The position numbers were made by a program, and so were the translations under genes. This document shows, piece by piece, positions 12,401 to 24,700 of a DNA stretch of 64,000 nucleotides (position 1 is its first letter; the number at the start of each line of letters is the position of its first letter). Source of the stretch: Cladorhizidae sp. MBARI D1340-BT2 (taxonomy: Eukaryota > Porifera > Demospongiae > Poecilosclerida > Cladorhizidae); contig JAQNBH010000067.1 of assembly GCA_028752905.1 (NCBI GenBank), forward strand, positions 186,001 through 250,000, read 5' to 3'. Below the pieces are notes generated by a model. That model was given only the letters and a program-made list of their open reading frames with translations. It had not been told where the DNA came from and searched no databases.

Positions 12401-12440
12401 TCTAGTCATTATTCCTGATGAAGGTCAGAGCATCTAGTCA
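9430..12440. repeat. Two HORs with TGACTAAAGC monomers
   Basis: Anchors at 9887 and 11228 are both preceded by TGACTAAAGCATCTAG and follow a GAAGCTATAGCACCTAC monomer, so they are sister HORs; the same pairing recurs at 723, 19435 and 21329. The HOR between them is 1,341 bp and of the anchor-2-negative class. The next HOR carries anchor 2 at 11984. Small marks are CATGATGATGAAGG (near 10258) and TAGTCTTTATTCC (near 10498). Confidence 0.75.
9641..9657. other. Perfect 17-bp inverted repeat in a variant monomer (exemplar)
   Basis: The sequence GACTAGAGCATCTAGTC is two 7-bp arms around a GCA centre and is perfectly self-complementary. The plain monomer has GGCTAGAGCATCTAGTC, which differs at one position and in RNA would still pair through one G-U. 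The perfect form recurs in the GAAGACTAG monomer of most HORs, and in the short TGACTAG monomer. It could be a dimeric protein-binding site or an RNA hairpin; neither is shown by the sequence alone. Confidence 0.85.
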
Positions 12441-13250
12441 TTATTCCTGATGAAGGCTAGAGGATCAAGTCATTATTCCTTGATGAAGGCTAGAGCATCT
12501 AGTTATTATTCCTTGATGAAGGCTAGAGCATCTAGTCATTATTTCTGAAGAAGGTCAGAGCATCTAGTCATTATTCCTGATGAAGGCTAGAGCACCTAGT
12601 CATTATTTATGATGAAGGCTGGAGCATATATTCAATATTCCCTATGAAGGCTAGAGCATCTAGTCATTATTCCTGATGAAGGCTAGAGCATCTAGTCATT
12701 AATCCTGATGAAGGCTAGGGCACTAGTCATTATTCCTGATGAAGGCTAGAGCATCAAGTCATTATTCCTGATGAAGGCTAGAGCATCTAGTCATTATTCC
12801 TGATAAAGGCTAGAGAATCTAGTCATTATTCCTGATGAAGGATAGAGCATCTAGTCATTATTCCTGATGAAGGCTAGAACACCTAGTCATTATTCCTTAT
12901 GAAGGCTAGAGCATCTAGTCATTATTCCTAATGAAGGCTAGGCTAGAGCACCTAATCATTATTCCTGATGACTATAGCATCTAGTCATTATTCCTGATGC
13001 CTAGAGCATCTAGTCATTATTCCTGATAGTCATTATTCCTGATGAAGGCTGGAGCATCTAGTCATTATTCCTGATGAAGGCTAGAGCATCTGATCATTAT
13101 TCCTTGATGAAGGCTATAGCATCTAGTCATTATTCCTTGATGAAGGCTACAGCATCTAGTCATTATTCCTGATGAAGGGTAGAGCATCTAGTCATTATTC
13201 CTGATGAAGGCTAGAGCATCTAGTCATTATTCCTGTGAAGGCTAGAGCAT
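12440..13250. repeat. Irregular island with unusual monomers
   Basis: Variants cluster here that are rare elsewhere: GAGGATCAAGTC (near 12463), TTTCTGAAGAAGG (near 12542), TATATTCAATATTCCC (near 12627), GGCTAGGGCACTAGTC (near 12714), GCATCAAGTC, GGCTAGGCTAGAGC with a 5-bp duplication (near 12927), TGACTATAGC, CTGATGCCTAGAGC and CTGATCATTATT (near 13091). No anchor 1 is present. It looks like array sequence that escaped recent homogenisation, or an old block border. Confidence 0.78.
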
Positions 13251-13255
13251 CTAGT

Positions 13256-14020
13256 CATAATTCCTGATGAAGGCTAGAGCATCTAGTCATTACCCTGATT
13301 TAGGCCACAGCATCTAGTCATTATTCCTGATGAAGGCTAGAGCACCTAGTCATTATTCCTGATGAAGGCTAGAACACCTAGTCATTATTCCTGATGAAGG
13401 CTAGAGCATCTAGTCATTATTCCTGATGAAGGCTAGAGCATCTAGTCATTATTCCTGATGAAGGCTAGAGCATCTAGTCATTATTCCTGATGAAGGCTAG
13501 AGCATCTAGTCATAATTCCTGATGAAGGCTAGAGCATCTAGTCATTATCCTGATTTAGGCCACATCATCTAGTCATTATTCCTGATGAAGGCTAGAGCAC
13601 CTAGTCATTATTCCTGATGAAGGCTAGAACACCTAGTAATTATTCCTGATGAAGGCTAGAGCATCTAGTCATTATTCCTGATGAAGGCTAGAGCATCTAG
13701 TCATTATTCCTGATGAAGGCTAGAGCATCTAGTCATTATTCTTGATGAAGGCTAGAGCATCTAGTCATAATTCCTGATGAAGGCTAGAGCATCTAGTCAT
13801 TATCCTGATTTAGGCCACATCATCTAGTCATTATTCCTGATGAAGGCAAGAGCACCTAGTCATTATTCCTGATGAAGGCTAGAACACCTAGTCATTATTC
13901 CTGATGAAGGCTAGAGCATCTAGTCATTATTCCTGATGAAGGCTAGAGCATCTAGTCATTATTCCTGATGAAGGCTAGAGCATCTAGTCATTATTCCTGA
14001 TGAAGGCTAGAGCATCTAGT
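13256..14020. repeat. Three tandem copies of a 255-bp block (8 monomers)
   Basis: The pair CATAATTCC monomer plus anchor 2 occurs at 13256, 13511 and 13766, exactly 255 bp apart each time. Each block then runs through a CACC monomer, an AACACC monomer and several plain GCATCTAG monomers before restarting. The first copy reads TACCCTGATTTA and GGCCACAGC; the others read TATCCTGATTTA and GGCCACATC. After the third copy the array returns to normal HOR order at the TTGCTGATG monomer. This is a small-scale amplification inside the larger HOR. Confidence 0.85.
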
Positions 14021-17000
14021 CATTATTCCTGATGAAGGCTAGAGCATCTAGTCATTATTGCTGATGAAGGCTAGAACATCTAGTCATTATTCCTGATTAC
14101 TAGAGCATCTAGTCATTATTCCTGATAGTCATTATTCCTAATGAAGGCTGGAGCATCTATTCATTATTCCTGATGAAAGTCAGAGCATCTAGTCATTATT
14201 CATTGATGAAGGCTAGAGCATCTAGTCATTATTCCTGATGAAGGTCAGAGCATCTAGTCATTATTCATGATGAAGGCTAGAGCATCTAGTCATTATTCCT
14301 GATGAAGGCTAGAGCATCTAGTCATTATTCCTGATGAAGACTAGAGCATCTAGTCATTATTCCTGATGAAGGCTAGAGCAACTAGTCATTATTCCTGATG
14401 AAGGCTAGAGCATCTAGTCATTATTCCTGATGAAGATATAGCACCTACTCATTATTCCTGATGAAGGCTGGAGCATCTAGTCAATATTCCTGATGATGGC
14501 TAGAGGATCTAGTCATTAGTCCTGATGTAAGCTAGAGCATCTAGTCATTATTCCTGATGACTAGAGCATCTAGTCATTATTCCAGAAAGTTATGATTCCT
14601 GATAAAGGCTGGAGCATCTAGTCATTATTCTGATGAAGGCTAGAGCATTTAGTCATTATTCCTGATGAAGGCTAGAGCATCTAGTCATTATTCCTTGATG
14701 AAGGCTAGGGAATCTAGTCATTATTCATTGATGAAGGCTAGAGCACCTAGTCATTATTCCTTATGAAGGTCAGAGCATCTAGTCATTATTCCTGATTATG
14801 GCTAGAGCATCTAGTCATTAGTCCTGATGAAGGCTAGATTATCTAGTCATTATTCCTGATGACTAGAGCACCTAGTCATTATATCTGATAATTATTATTC
14901 CTGATGAAGGCTGGAGCTTCTAGTCATTATTCCTGATGAAGGCTAGAGCATTTAGTCATTATTCATGATGATGAAGGCTAGAGCACCTAGTCATTATTCC
15001 TGATGAAGGTCAGAGCATCTAGTCATTATTCCTGATGATGGCTAGAGCATCTAGTCATTAGTCCTGATGAAGGCTAGAGCATCTAGTCATTATTCCTGAT
15101 GATTAGAGCATCTAGTCATTATTCCTGATAGTTATTATTCCTGGGAGCTTCTAGTCATTATTCCTGATGAAGGCTAGAGCATTTAGTCATTATTCCTTAG
15201 CATCTAGTCATTATTCCTTGATGAAAGCTAGAGCATCTAGTTATTATTCCTTGATGAAGGCTAGAGCATCTAGTCATTATTCCTGATGAAGGTCAGAGCA
15301 TCTAGTCATTATTCCTGATGAAGGCTAGAGCACCTAGTCAATATTTATGATGAAGGCTGGAGCATATAGTCAATATTCCTGATGAAGGCTAGAGCATCTA
15401 GTTATTATTCCTGATGAAGGCTAGAACATCTAGTCATTATTCCTGATTACTAGAGCATCTAGTCATTATTCCTGATAGTCATTATTCCTAATGAAGGCTG
15501 GAGCATCTATTCATTATTCCTGATGAAAGTCAGAGCATCTAGTCATTATTCATTGATGAAGGCTAGAGCATCTAGTCATTATTCCTGATGAAGGTCTGAG
15601 CATCTAGTCATTATTCCTGATGAAGGCTAGAGCATCTAGTCATTATTCCTGATGAAGGCTAGAGCATCTAGTCATTATTCCTGATGAAGACTAGAGCATC
15701 TAGTCATTATTCCTGATGAAGGCTAGAGCATCTAGTCATTATTCCTGATGAAGGCTAGAGCATCTAGTCATTATTCCTGATGAAGCTATAGCACCTACTC
15801 ATTATTCCTGATGAAGGCTGGAGCATCTAGTCAATATTCCTGATTATGGCTAGAGGATCTAGTCATTAGTCCTGATGAAAGTCAGAGCATCTAGTCATTA
15901 TTCGTTGATGAAGGCTAGAGCATCTAGTCATTATTCCTGATGAAGGTCTGAGCATCTAGTCATTATTCCTGATGAAGGCTAGAGCATCTAGTCATTATTC
16001 CTGATGAAGGCTAGAGCATTTAGTCATTATTCCTGATGAAGACTAGAGCATCTAGTCATTATTCCTGATGAAGGCTAGAGCATCTAGTCATTATTCCTGA
16101 TGAAGGCTAGAGCATCTAGTCATTATTCCTGATGAAGCTATAGCACCTACTCATTATTCCTGATAAAGGCTGGAGCATCTAGTCATTATTCTGATGAAGG
16201 CTAGAGCATTTAGTCATTATTCCTGATGAAGGCTAGAGCATCTAGTCATTATTCCTTGATGAAGGCTAGAGAATCTAGTCATTATTCATTGATGAAGGCT
16301 AGTGCACCTAGTCATTATTCCTTATGAAGGTCAGAGCATCTAGTCATTATTCCTGATGATGGCTAGAGCATCTAGTCATTAGTCCTGATGAAGGCTAGAT
16401 TATCTAGTCATTATTCCTGATGACTAGAGCATCTAGTCATTATTCCTGATAGTTATTAATCCTGGAAGCTTCTAGTCATTATTCCTGATGAAGGCTAGAG
16501 CATTTAGTCATTATTCCTTAGCATCTAGTCATTATTCCTTGATGAAAGCTAGAGCATCTAGTCATTATTCCTGATGAAGGCTAGAGCATCTAGTCATTAT
16601 TCCTGATGAAGGCTAGAGCATCTAGTCATAATTCCTGATGAAGGCTAGAGCATCTAGTCATTATACCTAATGAAGGCTAGGCTAGAGCATCTAGTCATTA
16701 TTCCTGATGCTAGAGCATCTAGTCATTATCCTGATTTAGGCCACATCATCTAGTCATTATTCCTGATGAAGGCTAGAGCACCTAGTCATTATTCCTGATG
16801 AAGGCTAGAACACCTAGTCATTATTCCTTATGAAGGCTAGAGCATCTAGTCATTATTCCTGATAAAGTCTAGAGCATCTAGTCATTATTCCTGATGAAGG
16901 CTAGAGCATCTAGTCATTATTCCTGATGAAGGCTAGAGCATCTAGTCATTATTCCTGATGAAGGCTAGAGCATCTAGTCATTATTGCTGATGAAGGCTAG

Positions 17001-18010
17001 AACATCTAGTCATTATTCCTGATTACTAGAGCATCTAGTCATTATTCCTGATAGTCATTATTCCTAATGAAGGCTGGAGCATCTATTCATTATTCCTGAT
17101 GAAAGTCAGAGCATCTAATCATTATTCATTGATGAAGGCTAGAGTATCTAGTCATTATTCCTGATGAAGGTCAGAGCATCTAGTCATTATTCCTGATGAA
17201 GGCTAGAGCATCTAGTTATTATTCCTGATGAAGGCTAGAGCATCTAGTCATTATTCCTGATGAAGACTAGAGCATCTAGTCATTATTCCTGATGAAGGCT
17301 AGAGCAACTAGTCATTATTCCTGATGAAGGCTAGAGCATCTAGTCATTATTCCTGATGAAGATATAGCACCTACTCATTATTCCTGATGAAGGCTGGAGC
17401 ATCTAGTCAATATTCCTGATGACGGCTAGAGGATCTAGTCATTAGTCCTGATGAAGGCTAGAGCATCTAGTCATTATTCCTGATGACTAGAGCATCTAGT
17501 CATTATTCCTGAAAGTTATGATTCCTGATAAAGGCTGTAGCATCTAGTCATTATTCTTATGAAGGCTACAGCATTTAGTCATTATTCCTGATGAAGGCTA
17601 GAGCATCTAGTCATTATTCCTTGATGAAGGCTAGAGAATCTAGTCATTATTCATTGATGAAGGCTAGAGCACCTAGTCATTATTCCTTATGAAGATCAGA
17701 GCATCTAGTCATTATTCCTGATGATGGCTAGAGCATCTAGTCATTAGTCCTGATGAAGGCTAGATTATCTAGTCATTATTCCTGATGACTAGAGCACCTA
17801 GTCATTATTCCTGATAATTATTATTCCTGATGAAGGCTGGAGCTTCTAGTCATTATTCCTGATGAAGGCTAGAGCATTTAGTCATTATTCATGATGAAGG
17901 CTAGAGCACCTAGTCATTATTCCTGATGAAGGTCAGAGCATCTAGTCATTATTCCTGATGATGGCTAGAGCATCTAGTCATTAGTCCTGATGAAGGCTAG
18001 AGCATCTAGT
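14021..18010. repeat. HOR region with local deletions
   Basis: Anchor 1 is at 14585 (preceded by CCAGAAAG) and 17511. Between them an HOR lost its anchor: near 16150 CACCTACTCATTATTCC is joined straight to TGATAAAGG. Around 15880-15960 GATGAAAGTCAG, a rare TTCGTTGATG (CpG at 15903) and a GAAGGTCTGAGC monomer recur out of order, which suggests an unequal exchange. Near 16670-16720 a GGCTAGGCTAGAGC duplication and a 29-bp TGATGCTAG monomer precede anchor 2 (16730). The HOR around 17511 has TGACGGC and GGCTGTAGC marks shared with those at 2135 and 22832. Confidence 0.75.
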
Positions 18011-19903
18011 CATTATTCCTGATGACTAGAGCATCTAGTCATTATTCCTGATAGTTATTATTCCTGGGAGCTTCTAGTCATTATTCCTGATGAAGGCTAG
18101 AGCATTTAGTCATTATTCCTTAGCATCTAGTCATTATTCCTTGATGAAAGCTAGAGCATCTAGTTATTATTCCTTGATGAAGGCTAGAGCATCTAGTCAT
18201 TATTCCTGATGAAGGTCAGAGCATCTAGTCATTATTCCTGATGAAGGCTAGAGCACCCAGTCATTATTTATGATGAAGGATGGAGCATATAGTCAATATT
18301 CCTGATGAAGGCTAGAGCATCTAGTCATTATTCCTGATGAAGGCTAGAGCATCTAGTCATTATTCCTGATGAAGGCTAGAGCATTTAGTCATTATTCATG
18401 ATGATGAAGGCTAGAGCACCTAGTCATTATTCCTGATGAAGGTCAGAGCATCTAGTCATTATTCCTGATGATGGCTAGAGCATCTAGTCATTAGTCCTGA
18501 TGAAGGCTAGAGCATCTAGTCATTATTCCTGATGACTAGAGCATCTAGTCATTATTCCTGATAGTTATTATTCCTGGGAGCTTCTAGTCATTATTCCTGA
18601 TGAAGGCTAGAGCATTTAGTCATTATTCCTTAGCATCTAGTCATTATTCCTTGATGAAAACTAGAGCATCTAGTTATTATTCCTTGATGAAGGCTAGAGC
18701 ATCTAGTCATTATTCCTGATGAAGGTCAGAGCATCTAGTCGTTATTCCTGATGAAGGCTAGAGCACCTAGTCAATATTTATGATGAAGGCTGGAGCATAT
18801 AGTCATTATTCCTGATGAAGGCTAGAGCATCTAGTCATTATTCCTGATGAATGCTAGAGCATCTAGTCATTATTCCTGATGAAGGCTAGAGCATCTAGTT
18901 ATTATTCCTGATGAAGGCTAGAACATCTAGTCATTATTTCTGATTACTAGAGCATCTAGTCATTATTCCTGATAGTCATTATTCCTAATGAAGGCTGGAG
19001 CATCTATTCATTATTCCTGATGAAAGTCAGAGCATCTAGTCATTATTCATTGATGAAGGCTAGAGCATCTAGTGATTATTCCTGATGAAGGTCTGAGCAT
19101 CTAGTCATTATTCCTGATGAAGGCTAGAGCATCTAGTCATTATTCCTGATGAAGGCTAGAGCATCTAGTCATTATTCCTGATGAAGACTAGAGCATCTAT
19201 ATAGTCATTATTCCTGATGAAGGCTAGAGCATCTAGTCATTATTCCTGATGAAGGCTAGAGCATCTAGTCATTATTCCTGATGAAGCTATAGCACCTACT
19301 CATTATTCCTGATGAAGGCTGGAGCATCTAGTCAATATTCCTGATGATGGCTAGAGGATCTAGTCATTAGTCCTGATGAAGGCTAGAGCATCTAGTCATT
19401 ATTCCTGATGACTAAAGCATCTAGTCATTATTCCTGAAAGTTATGATTCCTGATAAAGGCTGGAGCATCTAGTCATTATTCTGATGAAGGCTAGAGCATT
19501 TAGTCATTATTCCTGATGAAGGCTAGAGCATCTAGTCATTATTCCTTGATGAAGGCTAGAGAATCTAGTCATTATTCATTGATGAAGGCTAGAGCACCTA
19601 GTCATTATTCCTTATGAAGGTCAGAGCATCTAGTCATTATACCTGATGATGGCTAGAGCATCTAGTCATTAGTCCTGATGAAGGTTAGATTATCTAGTCA
19701 TTATTCCTGATGACTAGAGCATCTAGTCATTATTCCTGATAATTATTATTCCTGATGAAGGCTGGAGCTTCTAGTCATTATTCTTGATGAAGGCTAGAGC
19801 ATTTAGTCATTATTCATGATGAAGGCTAGAGCACCTAGTCATTATTCCTGATGAAGGTCAGAGCATCTAGTCATTATTCCTGATGATGGCTAGAGCATCT
19901 AGT
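18011..19903. repeat. Left copy of 1,893-bp tandem duplication
   Basis: Rare marks repeat at offset 1,893: CATGATGATGAAGG (18396 and 20289), CATCTATATAGTC with a 4-bp insertion (19194 and 21087), GTCGTTATT (18739 and 20632), CACCCAGTC (18254 and 20147), AGTGATTATT and TATACCTGATG. Identity begins near 18011 and holds to about 19826, where one copy continues GAAGGCTAGAGCACC and the other GAAGGGTAGAGCATC. Seen differences are GATGGAGC against GCTGGAGC near 18280, GCATTT against GAATTT near 18612 and AGAGC against AGTGC near 18728. Confidence 0.88.
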
Positions 19904-21719
19904 CATTATTCCTGATGACTAGAGCATCTAGTCATTATTCCTGATAGTTATTATTCCTGGGAGCTTCTAGTCATTATTCCTGATGAAGGCTAGAGCATTT
20001 AGTCATTATTCCTTAGCATCTAGTCATTATTCCTTGATGAAAGCTAGAGCATCTAGTTATTATTCCTTGATGAAGGCTAGAGCATCTAGTCATTATTCCT
20101 GATGAAGGTCAGAGCATCTAGTCATTATTCCTGATGAAGGCTAGAGCACCCAGTCATTATTTATGATGAAGGCTGGAGCATATAGTCAATATTCCTGATG
20201 AAGGCTAGAGCATCTAGTCATTATTCCTGATGAAGGCTAGAGCATCTAGTCATTATTCCTGATGAAGGCTAGAGCATTTAGTCATTATTCATGATGATGA
20301 AGGCTAGAGCACCTAGTCATTATTCCTGATGAAGGTCAGAGCATCTAGTCATTATTCCTGATGATGGCTAGAGCATCTAGTCATTAGTCCTGATGAAGGC
20401 TAGAGCATCTAGTCATTATTCCTGATGACTAGAGCATCTAGTCATTATTCCTGATAGTTATTATTCCTGGGAGCTTCTAGTCATTATTCCTGATGAAGGC
20501 TAGAGAATTTAGTCATTATTCCTTAGCATCTAGTCATTATTCCTTGATGAAAACTAGAGCATCTAGTTATTATTCCTTGATGAAGGCTAGAGCATCTAGT
20601 CATTATTCCTGATGAAGGTCAGTGCATCTAGTCGTTATTCCTGATGAAGGCTAGAGCACCTAGTCAATATTTATGATGAAGGCTGGAGCATATAGTCATT
20701 ATTCCTGATGAAGGCTAGAGCATCTAGTCATTATTCCTGATGAATGCTAGAGCATCTAGTCATTATTCCTGATGAAGGCTAGAGCATCTAGTTATTATTC
20801 CTGATGAAGGCTAGAACATCTAGTCATTATTTCTGATTACTAGAGCATCTAGTCATTATTCCTGATAGTCATTATTCCTAATGAAGGCTGGAGCATCTAT
20901 TCATTATTCCTGATGAAAGTCAGAGCATCTAGTCATTATTCATTGATGAAGGCTAGAGCATCTAGTGATTATTCCTGATGAAGGTCTGAGCATCTAGTCA
21001 TTATTCCTGATGAAGGCTAGAGCATCTAGTCATTATTCCTGATGAAGGCTAGAGCATCTAGTCATTATTCCTGATGAAGACTAGAGCATCTATATAGTCA
21101 TTATTCCTGATGAAGGCTAGAGCATCTAGTCATTATTCCTGATGAAGGCTAGAGCATCTAGTCATTATTCCTGATGAAGCTATAGCACCTACTCATTATT
21201 CCTGATGAAGGCTGGAGCATCTAGTCAATATTCCTGATGATGGCTAGAGGATCTAGTCATTAGTCCTGATGAAGGCTAGAGCATCTAGTCATTATTCCTG
21301 ATGACTAAAGCATCTAGTCATTATTCCTGAAAGTTATGATTCCTGATAAAGGCTGGAGCATCTAGTCATTATTCTGATGAAGGCTAGAGCATTTAGTCAT
21401 TATTCCTGATGAAGGCTAGAGCATCTAGTCATTATTCCTTGATGAAGGCTAGAGAATCTAGTCATTATTCATTGATGAAGGCTAGAGCACCTAGTCATTA
21501 TTCCTTATGAAGGTCAGAGCATCTAGTCATTATACCTGATGATGGCTAGAGCATCTAGTCATTAGTCCTGATGAAGGTTAGATTATCTAGTCATTATTCC
21601 TGATGACTAGAGCATCTAGTCATTATTCCTGATAATTATTATTCCTGATGAAGGCTGGAGCTTCTAGTCATTATTCTTGATGAAGGCTAGAGCATTTAGT
21701 CATTATTCATGATGAAGGG
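19904..21719. repeat. Right copy of 1,893-bp tandem duplication
   Basis: This copy matches 18011-19826 at a constant offset of 1,893 bp with a few point changes, so it is recent but not the youngest duplication here. Its right edge at GAAGGGTAGAGC (21714) joins it to the block that is also found at 1108 in the left part of the window. Confidence 0.88.
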
Positions 21720-24700
21720 TAGAGCATCTAGTCATTAGTCCTGATGAAGGCTAGAGCATCTAGTCATTATTCCTGATGACTAGAGCATCTAGTCATTATT
21801 CCTGATAGTTATTAATCCTGGGAGCTTCTAGTCATTATTCCTGATGAAGGCTAGAGCATTTAGTCATTATTCTTTAGCATCTAGTCATTATTCCTTGATG
21901 AAAGCTAGAGCATCTAGTCATTATTCCTGATGAAGGCTAGAGCATCTAGTCATTATTCCTGATGAAGGCTAGAGCATCTAATCATAATTCCTGATGAAGG
22001 CTAGAGCATCTAGTCATTATCCTGATTTAGGCCACATCATCTAGTCATTATTCCTGATGAAGGCTAGAGCATTTAGTCATTATTCATGATGAAGGCTAGA
22101 GCACCTAGTCATTATTCCTGATGAAGGTCAGAGCATCTAGTCATTATTCCTGATGAAGTCTAGAGCATCTAGTCATTATTCCTGATGAAGGCTAGAGCAT
22201 CTAGTCATTATTCCTGATGAAGGCTAGAGCATCTAGTCATTATTCCTGATGAAGGCTAGAGCATCTAGTCATTATTACTGATGAAGGCTAGAGCATCTAG
22301 TCATTATTCCTGATTACTAGAGCATCTAGTCATTATTCCTGATAGTCATTATTCCTAATGAAGGCTGGAGCATCTATTCATTATCCTGATTTAGGCCACA
22401 TCATCTAGTCATTATTCCTGATGAAGGCTAGAGCATTTAGTCATTATTCATGATGAAGGCTAGAGCACCTAGTCATTATTCCTGATGAAGGTCAGAGCAT
22501 CTAGTCATTATTCCTGATGAAGGCTAGAGCATCTAGTTATTATTCCTGATGAAGGCTAGAGCATCTAGTCATTATTCCTGATGATGGCTAGAGCATCTAG
22601 TCATTATTCCTGATGAAGGCTAGAGCAACTAGTCATTATTCCTGATGAAGGCTAGAGCATCTAGTCATTATTCCTGATGAAGATATAGCACCTACTCATT
22701 ATTCCTGATGAAGGCTGGAGCATCTAGTCAATATTCCTGATGACGGATAGAGGATCTAGTCATTAGTCCTGATGAAGGCTAGAGCATCTAGTCATTATTC
22801 CTGATGACTAGAGCATCTAGTCATTATTCCTGAAAGTTATGATTCCTGATAAAGGCTGTAGCATCTAGTCATTATTCTTATGAAGGCTACAGCATTTAGT
22901 CATTATTCCTGATGAAGGCTAGAGCATCTAGTCATTATTCCTTGATGAAGGCTAGAGAATCTAGTCATTATTCATTGATGAAGGCTAGAGCACCTAGTCA
23001 TTATTCCTTATGAAGATCAGAGCATCTAGTCATTATTCCTGATGATGGCTAGAGCATCTAGTCATTAGTCCTGATGAAGGCTAGATTTTCTAGTCATTAT
23101 TCCTGATGACTAGAGCACCTTGTCATTATTTCCTGATAATTATTATTCCTGATGAAGGCTGGAGCTTCTAGTCATTATTCCTGATGAAGGCTAGAGCATT
23201 TAGTCATTTTTCATGATGAAGGCTAGAGCACCTAGTCATTATTCCTGATGAAGGTCAGAGCATCTAGTCATTATTCCTGATGATGGCTAGAGCATCTAGT
23301 CATTAGTCCTGATGAAGGCTAGAGCATCTAGTCATTATTCCTGATGACTAGAGCATCTAGTCATTATTCCTGATAGTTATTATTCCTGGGAGCTTCTAGT
23401 CATTATTCCTGATGAAGGCTAGAGCATTTAGTCATTATTCCTTAGCATCTAGTCATTATTCCTTGATGAAAGCTAGAGCATCTAGTTATTATTCCTTGAT
23501 GAAGGCTAGAGCATCTAGTCATTATTCCTGATGAAGGTCAGAGCATCTAGTCATTATTCCTGATGAAGGCTAGAGCACCCAGTCATTATTTATGATGAAG
23601 GCTGGAGCATATAGTCAATATTCCTGATGAAGGCTAGAGCATCTAGTCATTATTCCTGATGAAGGCTAGAGCATCTAGTCATTATTCCTGATGAAGGCTA
23701 GAGCATCTAGTTATTATTCCTGATGAAGGCTAGAACATCTAGTCATTATTCCTGATTACTAGAGCATCTAGTCATTATTCCTGATAGTCATTATTCCTAA
23801 TGAAGGCTGGAGCATCTATTCATTATTTCTGATGAAAGTCAGAGCATCTAGTCATTATTCATTGATGAAGGCTAGAGCATCTAGTCATTATTCCTGATGA
23901 AGGTCTGAGCATCTAGTCATTATTCCTGATGAAGGCTAGAGCATCTATTCATTATTCCTGATGAAGGCTAGAGCATCTAGTCATTATTCCTGATAGTTAT
24001 TATTCCTGGGAGCTTCTAGTCATTATTCCTGATGAAGGCTAGAGCATTTAGTCATTATTCCTTAGCATCTAGTCATTATTCCTTGATGAAAGCTAGAGCA
24101 TCTATTCATTATTCCTGATGAAGGCTAGAGCATCTAGTCATTATTCCTGATGAAGACTAGAGCATCTAGTCATTATTCCTGATGAAGGCTAGAGCAACTA
24201 GTCATTATTCCTGATGAAGGCTAGAGCATCTAGTCATTATTCCTGATGAAGATATAGCACCTACTCATTATTCCTGATGAAGGCTGGAGCATCTAGTCAA
24301 TATTCCTGATGATGGCTAGAGGATCTAGTCATTAGTCCTGATGAAGGCTAGTGCATCTAGTCATTATTCCTGATGACAAGAGCATCTAGTCATTATTTCT
24401 GAAAGTTATGATTCCTGATAAAGGCTGATGCATCTAGTCATTATTCTTATGAAGGCTAGAGCATTTAGTCATTATTCCTGATGAAGGCTAGAGCATCTAG
24501 TCATTATTCCTTGATGAAGGCTAGAGAATCTAGTCATTATTCATTGATGAAGGCTAGAGCACCTAGTCATTATTCCTTATGAAGGTCAGAGCATCTAGTC
24601 ATTATTCCTGATGATGGCTAGAGCATCTAGTCATTAGTCCTGATGAAGGCTAGATTATCTAGTCATTATTCCTGATGACTAGAGCACCTAGTCATTATTC

